From the NCBI GenBank assembly GCA_025463925.1, contig JAODBK010000100.1, positions 1 through 64,000 of the forward strand: a stretch of DNA of 64,000 nt. Direction: 5' to 3'. The position numbers were made by a program, and so were the translations under genes. The notes under the pieces are model-generated. The model was given only the letters and a program-made list of their open reading frames with translations. It did not search any database and was not told the origin of the DNA. Positions 58,544-64,000 of the stretch are shown in pieces; positions within the stretch are counted from its first letter, which is position 1; each line of letters opens with the position of its first letter. This DNA comes from Acidimicrobiales bacterium (GTDB lineage Bacteria; Actinomycetota; Acidimicrobiia; Acidimicrobiales; AC-14).

Positions 58544-59608
58544 ATGAAGGACCCGTCGGGCCGACTCACCTCGCTCACAGATGTCGCCCGTCGCGCTGGC
58601 GTGTCGGTCGCCACCGCCTCGCGCGTGCTGAGCGCGAGCACGTATCCGGTGGCCGAGAAGACGCGCCGGCGAGTGCTCAAAGCCGCCGATGCCCTCGACT
58701 TCGCGCCCAATCTCATCGCCCGAGGCCTCGTCGCGCAGCGGACGTATCTCGTTGGGATGCTCGTGAGCGACCTCGTGGACGAGCACGCCGCGGCCTTGGC
58801 CCGAGGCGTCGAGGAAGCCGCGGCCGAAAACGGGTTCGCCGTCCTCGTGATGAGCACCGACGGCGACCCTGAAAAGGAGATCGACGCCGTGCGGCGGCTG
58901 CGCTCGATGCGAGTCGACGCGGTCATTTTCTCTTACAGCACGGTCGCCGACCGCGACCAACAAGATCGGCTCACCGCGCAACTCCGCCACGTGGAGGCCG
59001 CGGGCGGCGCGCTGGTGCGCCTGGCGCCGCATCCCCGCGTGGGCCCGGACGCCTCGATCTCGACCCGGCAGGGCTTTGCCCTCGCAGTCGAGCACCTGGT
59101 TGGCCTCGGCCACCGGAGGATCGCCCTCCTCCAAGGACCGGCAAACGCGGGGTTGAGCCAGGTGGGCGTCTATGCCATGCGACGGGTGCTCGAGGGCCAC
59201 CGTCTCTCGCTCGCCGACCGCTTCATCATTCCCACCGACGGCACCCTTGCTGGCGGTCGTTCCGCGGCCCCGGCCCTCCTGAAAGGCCGGGCCCCGGCCA
59301 CCGCAGTCGTGGCCATGAGCGACACCCTTGCCATCGGCGTCCTGAAGGGTCTGGCCGATGCCGGGGCGCGCGTGCCGCGCGACATCTCCGTGGTCGGCTT
59401 CGACGACGTGCCCGCTGCCGCGTACACGACGCCGGGCCTCACCACCGTGCATGTCCCGCTGCGTGAGCTCGGGAGCGCGGGCATGCAGGTGGCCATCTGG
59501 CTGCTGGGCGGTGGCGCTCGGCGCGGTCGCAACAATCTTCCCGTCGAACTCGTCGTGCGCGAGAGCACGGACAAGGCTCCCAAGGCGAGGCCCGGCCCGC
59601 GCGGCTGA
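58544..59608 (+). CDS. LacI family transcriptional regulator of the second catabolic cluster
   Basis: The 354-residue protein has the LacI HTH SLTDVARRAGVSVATASRVLS at about residues 10-30, hinge helix (PNLIARGLVAQRT) and a periplasmic-binding-like sensor domain (GHRRIALLQGPANAG; ISVVGFDDVPAAAYTTPGLTTVHVPLRELG). Palindromes of the TAGAAAACG type lie before this gene, before the 40.7 and 40.9 kb operons and before the ABC importer at 59.8 kb, so one regulon is likely. Ligand unknown. ATG 58544 gives the usual short arm before the HTH. Confidence 0.93.
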   Translation: MKDPSGRLTSLTDVARRAGVSVATASRVLSASTYPVAEKTRRRVLKAADALDFAPNLIARGLVAQRTYLVGMLVSDLVDEHAAALARGVEEAAAENGFAVLVMSTDGDPEKEIDAVRRLRSMRVDAVIFSYSTVADRDQQDRLTAQLRHVEAAGGALVRLAPHPRVGPDASISTRQGFALAVEHLVGLGHRRIALLQGPANAGLSQVGVYAMRRVLEGHRLSLADRFIIPTDGTLAGGRSAAPALLKGRAPATAVVAMSDTLAIGVLKGLADAGARVPRDISVVGFDDVPAAAYTTPGLTTVHVPLRELGSAGMQVAIWLLGGGARRGRNNLPVELVVRESTDKAPKARPGPRG

Positions 59609-59646
59609 CCCTTGCTTCCCTTCGGCGGCGTTGCCGGCCCGCGATA

Positions 59647-59662
59647 TAGAAAACGTCTTCTA
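59647..59662. promoter_or_regulatory. LacI-type operator candidate D
   Basis: TAGAAAACGTCTTCTA, extended by A/T to ATAGAA-N6-TTCTAT, the best copy. About 105 bases before the ABC importer's first gene. Confidence 0.65.
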
Positions 59663-59766
59663 TCGATAGTACGCTGAGCCGGTCGGTCGGCCGCCTCCCG
59701 ACTGGGAAAGCCGGCGTGAAGCACCGCTGGGGGTGGTGTGACGGAGCATCGCGGAAGTGACGGTCG

Positions 59767-61167
59767 GTGCGTACTGCCATGGAGTCGCGGCCGTTGCGCC
59801 CCGGTGGAAGCGGCGCCGTCGCCGTGATCCGTGTCCGTGCGCTGTGGGACGACCTCACTCATGGGCAACGTTGGACGGCCGGGCTGGCCCTCCTGCTCGC
59901 CCTCGCGCTCGCGTCCTTCGGCCTGCCCCGGCGCACGATCGTGAGCAGCCTCGCCGCGCCGCTCGGCGCGACCGCGGGTGCCGCGACCCGTAGGCCGGCG
60001 TCCGCTCCAGCGACATTGAGCGGCCCGGGATCCGCGGTCGCGACTGTGCCGGCGCCGCTGGCCGGCGCGGGCGGCGTGGGACCCGAGCCGACCGCGGGAC
60101 CAGCGACGTTGTCGGCGTCAGGATCTTCGCCGAGTCCGCGGGTCGTCGTCCTTGTCCGCTCCGGCGACGATCCGCTTCCCGACCGCGACGACGCCGCGGT
60201 GGCGGCTGTGTTTCTGGCCCAGGCGCCCTTCCACGCGACCGTGTTGACGGTCGACCAGGACCCGACGCTCTGTGCCCGGATCGTTGCCGCGGGCGAGGTC
60301 GTCATGGCCGGTGCCGGCCTCGACCCCGGCTTGGTCGCGTGCCTGGCCGGCGCGGGCCGCACCGTGCTCTCGTACGACGAGCGGGGCGGGACGCCGTCCG
60401 GGCTCCTTGTCTCCACCCGCCGCGACGTCACGACTGGACTCGTGCAGGCCGCCGTGTTGGCACGTTCGGCTGGCGGATTGACCGGCAAGGTGGGCCTGGT
60501 TGCCGCCGCCGACCTTCGTCCGCAGGTCGACGCCGCCCTCCCTGTCTTGCGGTCTCACGGCGTGCCCGTCGCCGATGTGGCGTACCTGAATGAGGAGCCA
60601 TCCCTGCTGACCGACGTGGCCAACGGGGTGCGGCGCTTCAGCGCGGCCAACGTGGCCACGGTGATCTTCGCGGCGTCGGTCGACCAGCAAAACGCGTGGG
60701 CCGCCCAGGAAGCAGTTCTTGCGCCCAGTGTGCGTTACGTCGTCGCCGACGGGCGCGACGCCGTGACGAACGAGGCTTACGGTCCAACGTTCGACGGTGC
60801 GCTGGCGGTCACCTCGGTGCGCGTGCCCTGGTTCGCACGGGCGCACGGGGAGACGACGGAGCAGCGGGCCTGTCACGACGAGTTCGTGGCGCACGAACAG
60901 TTCGCAGTGGACCTGACCGCGACCGAGCTGGTCCGCGTGTTCATGTGGTGCGAGCACGTTGGCCTTCTCGGCCGCGCGCTCGCGGTCGCCGCGTCCGGCA
61001 CGCCGTTGGGTGATGCGTTGCGGCGTGGCGCGCTGTCCCCGCTCACCTCGGACCTGGGCGCGACCGCCACTGGCCAATACGGCCCGGTGCAGGACGCGGT
61101 GCTCAGATGGGTGGCTTCTTGCCGCTGCTGGACCGAGGTCCGACCCTTCCGGGACGTGGCCGCGTGA
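59767..61167 (+). CDS. Membrane-anchored substrate-binding-like protein of the LIV-type importer
   Basis: A 466-residue protein from GTG 59767 (ATG 59779 alternative) with one N-terminal membrane span (TAGLALLLALALASFGL), a long Ala/Pro/Gly/Thr linker, then a two-lobed binding-protein-like domain (RVVVLVRSGDDPLPDRDDAAVAAVFLAQ; GLTGKVGLVAAADLRPQVDAALPVLRSHGV; VATVIFAASVDQQNAW). No lipobox is seen, so it is held by the helix. Four Cys in the C-terminal part may form disulfides. Its place ahead of LivF and LivHM suggests it captures their substrate, though it is distant from standard LivJ proteins. Confidence 0.75.
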   Translation: MRTAMESRPLRPGGSGAVAVIRVRALWDDLTHGQRWTAGLALLLALALASFGLPRRTIVSSLAAPLGATAGAATRRPASAPATLSGPGSAVATVPAPLAGAGGVGPEPTAGPATLSASGSSPSPRVVVLVRSGDDPLPDRDDAAVAAVFLAQAPFHATVLTVDQDPTLCARIVAAGEVVMAGAGLDPGLVACLAGAGRTVLSYDERGGTPSGLLVSTRRDVTTGLVQAAVLARSAGGLTGKVGLVAAADLRPQVDAALPVLRSHGVPVADVAYLNEEPSLLTDVANGVRRFSAANVATVIFAASVDQQNAWAAQEAVLAPSVRYVVADGRDAVTNEAYGPTFDGALAVTSVRVPWFARAHGETTEQRACHDEFVAHEQFAVDLTATELVRVFMWCEHVGLLGRALAVAASGTPLGDALRRGALSPLTSDLGATATGQYGPVQDAVLRWVASCRCWTEVRPFRDVAA

Positions 61168-61943
61168 CGGCGACGGCGGTGGTGGCACCGCTGCTCGAGG
61201 TGCGGGGCATCGACGCCGCCTACGGCCCACTGCAGGTGCTGTTCGACGTGAGCCTCGACGTCGCCGTCGGCGGGCGGACGGCGCTCCTTGGCACGAACGG
61301 GGCTGGCAAGTCCACGCTGTTGAAAGTTGTGTCCGGCCTGGTGAAGCCGACTGCGGGCACAGTGCGATATGGCGGACGCGAACTGGCGAGCCTGTCGGCG
61401 TCGGCTCGGGCTCGCGCTGGGATGGTGCAAATCGCCGGCGGTCGGGCCACGTTCCCGTCTCTGACCGTGCTCGACAATCTACGAGTGGGCGCGTATCCGT
61501 TCATCCGCGACCGCAAACGGGTGGCCAGCCGGCTCGAGGCGGTCCTCGAACAGTTCCCGATGCTGCGCGCCCGCTTGGGCCAGGTGGCGGGCACGCTGTC
61601 GGGTGGCGAGCAGCAGATCATGGCGCTGGGCCGTGCCCTCGTCGCCGGCCCCGAGCTCCTGCTCGTCGACGAGTTGTCGCTCGGCCTTGCCCCTGTGGTG
61701 ATGCAGGACGTCCTTGCCATGGTGGACGAGCTGACGCGTCGAGGGACCGCGCTGCTGCTCGTGGAGCAGTCGCTCAACGTCGCGCTCGGCATCACCGACC
61801 ACGCGTACTTCATGGAGCGAGGCTCCGTGCGGTTCTCGGGCCCCACCGGAGAGTTGCTGGAACGGACCGATCTCGTGCGCTCGGTGTTCTTCGGCACCGC
61901 GTCGCCAGGGGGATCGAAGCGATCGTCTGGGAGTGCCCGGTGA
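61164..61943 (+). CDS. Branched-chain amino acid-type ABC ATPase (LivF-like)
   Basis: A 259-residue ATPase starting at GTG 61164 (GTGA overlap): Walker A LLGTNGAGKSTLL, Q-loop region IAGGRATFPSLTVLDNLRVGAY, signature LSGGEQQIMALGRAL and Walker B LLLVDELSLGLAPVV, where Leu replaces the Pro of DEP as usual for LivF (DEPSLGLAP is commoner). The switch His lies beyond LLLVEQSL. It pairs with the LivG ATPase expected at the right edge and powers the permease encoded next. Confidence 0.92.
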   Translation: MTATAVVAPLLEVRGIDAAYGPLQVLFDVSLDVAVGGRTALLGTNGAGKSTLLKVVSGLVKPTAGTVRYGGRELASLSASARARAGMVQIAGGRATFPSLTVLDNLRVGAYPFIRDRKRVASRLEAVLEQFPMLRARLGQVAGTLSGGEQQIMALGRALVAGPELLLVDELSLGLAPVVMQDVLAMVDELTRRGTALLLVEQSLNVALGITDHAYFMERGSVRFSGPTGELLERTDLVRSVFFGTASPGGSKRSSGSAR

Positions 61944-64000
61944 TCGCGGTCTTCACGATCCCGCTCACCCACTTCCAGGTACCCCTCGAGATTGTTGTGC
62001 TCGGTCTCGTCACCGGACTGACGTACGCGTTGCTGGGTGCCGGGCTCACGCTCGTCTACCGCGCGACTCGCGTGATCAACTTTGCGCACGGCGAGCTGGG
62101 TGCGTTGCCGGCCCTGCTCGTGCCGATCCTCGTGCTCAACCACGGGCTGAGCTACTGGGTGGCGGTGCCCCTGGCACTGGCGACCGGAGCGGTGGGGGGC
62201 GGCCTCATCGAGGTCCTCGTCATTCGCCGCCTGGCGGCGGCCCCGCGGCTCCTGGTCATGGTCGCGACGATCGGCGTGGCCGAGGTGCTGTTGGTCGCCG
62301 AGCTCGTCCTGCCTCGCAAGGGTCGCTTCGCGAGCTCGCCGTATCCGGTGCCGTTCCACGCCCGTGTCACTGCGGGAAATCTGCACCTTGGCGCGGGCGA
62401 ACTCTTGATCCTCGCGATCGCCCCGGTACTCGTCCTCGGCCTGTCGGCGTTTCTGCGCCGCACGAACGTTGGCATGGCGACGCGCGCTGCGTCGGAGAAC
62501 CGCGAGGCCGCTGAGCTCGCGGGGATACCCGTCAGCCGGGTGTCGCTCGTCGTGTGGACGCTGGCCGGCCTGTTCGCCGCGGCCTCGGCCATCCTCGCCG
62601 GACCCACCAAGCCAAGCCTCAGCACCGAGGCACTCGGGCCTTCGATCATGGTTCGCGCCCTCGCGGCCGCGATGCTCGGCGGACTCACCAGTCTGCCCCA
62701 AGTGCTCCTCGGCGGGCTCGCCATTGGCCTGGTCGAGCTCCTGGTCTTGTGGAACTACCCGACGGGTGGCGCATTCGAGCTCGTGTTGTTCGTGATCGTG
62801 GTCGTGAGCCTGCTCATGCGGCGCGGCCTTGGTCAGCTTGCTCGCGGCACCGAGGAGAGCTCGTGGTCCCTCGCCGGCTCACTGCGCGCCCTCGCTCCTG
62901 ACATCACCCGGATGCCGCGCGTCGTCGTCGGTCGCCGCGCCGGTCTCGTCGCGCTGGCCGGCGCCGCAATCTTCGTCCCGCTTGCTCTGGACAACTCCCA
63001 GCGGGTGCTGCTGTCGAGCGTCGTCGTGTTCGCGGTGATGGGCCTGTCCCTCGTGGTCCTCACTGGTTGGGCCGGCCAGGTGTCACTCGGGCAGTTCGCG
63101 TTCGTGGGCGTCGGTGCCGCGGTTGGTGGCCGCTTGGCGCAACTGGGCTACCCGCCGTGGGCGGGCGTCTTTTACGCGGCTGTGGCCGGCGGCCTCGCCG
63201 CCCTGGTGATCGGCGTCCCCGCGCTCCGCATCCGCGGCCTTTTCCTGGCCGTTACGACGCTGGCGTTCGCGGTCGCGTGCTCGAACTGGTTGTTCCGCCA
63301 AGACTGGCTCGTGCACGTGAACGGCGCCGACACATCCATGCAACTACCGCGGCCGCACTGGCTCGGAATCGATTTCGGCAGCGAGCTCAATTACTGCTGG
63401 CTGTGTCTCTTCGTCCTCCTGATCGTGGTCGGTGTCGTGCACCGGTTCCGCGTCAGCGGTGTCGGCCGCGCCGTCATGGCCGTGCGCGACAACGAGGCCG
63501 CCGCGGCCACGCTGTCCATCTCGCCCCGGCGGGCGAAACTCACGGCGTTCGTGCTTGCGGGAGCGATTGCCGCGGTGGCCGGCTACTTCTACGGCGGCCT
63601 GCTCGTGAGCTTTGGCGATCCCAAGACCTTCGCCCCATCGGAGTCGTTGGCCCTCGTCGCCATGGTGATCTTCGGCGGCGTCACGACGATCACCGGCGCG
63701 ATCCTCGGCGCCTTCTGGGTGCGCGGCATCCCGTACTTCTTCGGCGGGAACTGGGGCCTGCTGTCAACAGGCGCCGGGCTGCTCGTTGTGCTGCTCGTCT
63801 TCCCCGGCGGCCTGGCCAGCCTGGCCTTTCGTTTGCGCGACCGACTCGTCGCCCTCCTCACCCGACAACCCATTGATCGGCTGCGTTCCAGCGACCGGGC
63901 CGAAGGTGCCCCCCGCCCACGGCTTCGTGCCCGCGCCACTGGCAACGGCAACCTCAGTGAACCCCCGGTCACACTCGCGGGGCTGGCTCTCGAGGCGCGC
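61940..64000 (+). CDS. Fused LivH-LivM permease, running into a LivG-like ATPase (3' end outside window)
   Basis: One reading frame without stop from GTG 61940 (GTGA overlap with LivF) to the last base, 687 codons so far. Residues 1-300 are LivH-like (GLVTGLTYALLGAGLTLVYRATRVINFAHGELGALPALL; ENREAAELAGI coupling loop; LGGLTSLPQVLLGGLAIGLVE). Residues 310-620 are LivM-like (VLTGWAGQVSLGQFAFVGVGA; AVRDNEAAAATLSISPRRAKLTAFVLAGAIAAVAG; GGVTTITGAILGAFWVRG). After a polar linker, the final VTLAGLALEAR looks like the first strand of a LivG ATPase, so a three-domain fusion is likely. Confidence 0.88.
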   Translation, partial: MIAVFTIPLTHFQVPLEIVVLGLVTGLTYALLGAGLTLVYRATRVINFAHGELGALPALLVPILVLNHGLSYWVAVPLALATGAVGGGLIEVLVIRRLAAAPRLLVMVATIGVAEVLLVAELVLPRKGRFASSPYPVPFHARVTAGNLHLGAGELLILAIAPVLVLGLSAFLRRTNVGMATRAASENREAAELAGIPVSRVSLVVWTLAGLFAAASAILAGPTKPSLSTEALGPSIMVRALAAAMLGGLTSLPQVLLGGLAIGLVELLVLWNYPTGGAFELVLFVIVVVSLLMRRGLGQLARGTEESSWSLAGSLRALAPDITRMPRVVVGRRAGLVALAGAAIFVPLALDNSQRVLLSSVVVFAVMGLSLVVLTGWAGQVSLGQFAFVGVGAAVGGRLAQLGYPPWAGVFYAAVAGGLAALVIGVPALRIRGLFLAVTTLAFAVACSNWLFRQDWLVHVNGADTSMQLPRPHWLGIDFGSELNYCWLCLFVLLIVVGVVHRFRVSGVGRAVMAVRDNEAAAATLSISPRRAKLTAFVLAGAIAAVAGYFYGGLLVSFGDPKTFAPSESLALVAMVIFGGVTTITGAILGAFWVRGIPYFFGGNWGLLSTGAGLLVVLLVFPGGLASLAFRLRDRLVALLTRQPIDRLRSSDRAEGAPRPRLRARATGNGNLSEPPVTLAGLALEAR

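Overview
The window reads as a chromosomal segment of a high-G+C Gram-positive bacterium (Actinomycetota). The lineage cannot be fixed from sequence alone; the mix of AdnAB-type helicase-nucleases, NudC, menaquinone-type genes, abundant acyl-CoA dehydrogenases and LLM monooxygenases fits Acidimicrobiia-like relatives (inference). There are no rRNA genes and no CRISPR array. Coding density is high, with many 4- or 8-base stop/start overlaps.

Layout. (1) 1-9.8 kb, housekeeping: the 3' part of an AdnA-like gene and an AdnB-like gene, a tiny membrane peptide, a DUF1385 protein, a Gfo/Idh/MocA oxidoreductase, nudC, an aldo/keto reductase, dut, a HAD phosphatase and tRNA-Gly(GCC). (2) 9.74-13.97 kb, a roughly 4.1 kb integrative element in the tRNA-Gly gene. 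It is bounded by a 93-bp direct repeat (2 mismatches) that begins at the anticodon loop. It carries a tyrosine integrase, an excisionase, a RHH/PIN toxin-antitoxin pair, an XRE regulator, an Imm35-like/winged-helix protein and one unknown gene, but no replication or transfer genes. (3) 14-21 kb, mixed: relict IS-end-like repeats, a divergent yceI/marR pair, a complete IS630-family insertion, an NTF2-like protein, a menaquinone-type trio (geranylgeranyl-reductase-like, UbiE/MenG-like methyltransferase, membrane protein) and a SRPBCC protein.

(4) 21.2-36.8 kb, a catabolic cluster with visibly lower G+C. It encodes a TetR regulator, a ribose/sugar-type ABC importer whose permease and binding protein lie on + and whose ATPase lies on -, a TauD-type dioxygenase, an amidohydrolase-2, an enoyl-CoA hydratase, an LLM monooxygenase, a MaoC protein, two CoA ligases and two NTF2-like proteins. 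Eight copies of an 18-bp palindrome GTCAAC-N6-GTTGAC sit in front of its transcription units and nowhere else that I found, so I infer one TetR-controlled regulon for an unknown acid that is imported, activated to a CoA thioester, oxygenated and degraded.

(5) 36.9-59.6 kb, a second catabolic cluster under a LacI-family regulator (58.5 kb). One divergent promoter region at 40.7-40.9 kb drives a leftward operon (amidohydrolase, SDR, VOC protein, MFS transporter) and a long rightward operon (amidohydrolase, two-gene acyl-CoA dehydrogenase, CoA ligase, HSD17B4-like SDR, MaoC hydratase, D-aminoacylase-like amidohydrolase, HyuA, HyuB, second CoA ligase). A fused double acyl-CoA dehydrogenase and another amidohydrolase run convergently. 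TAGAAAACG-centred operator-like palindromes occur at 40.77, 40.85, 58.47 and 59.65 kb. (6) 59.8-64 kb: a branched-chain-amino-acid-type ABC importer (binding protein, LivF, and an open LivH-LivM reading frame that seems to run on into LivG at the window edge), preceded by one of the same operators and so probably the uptake arm of cluster 5.
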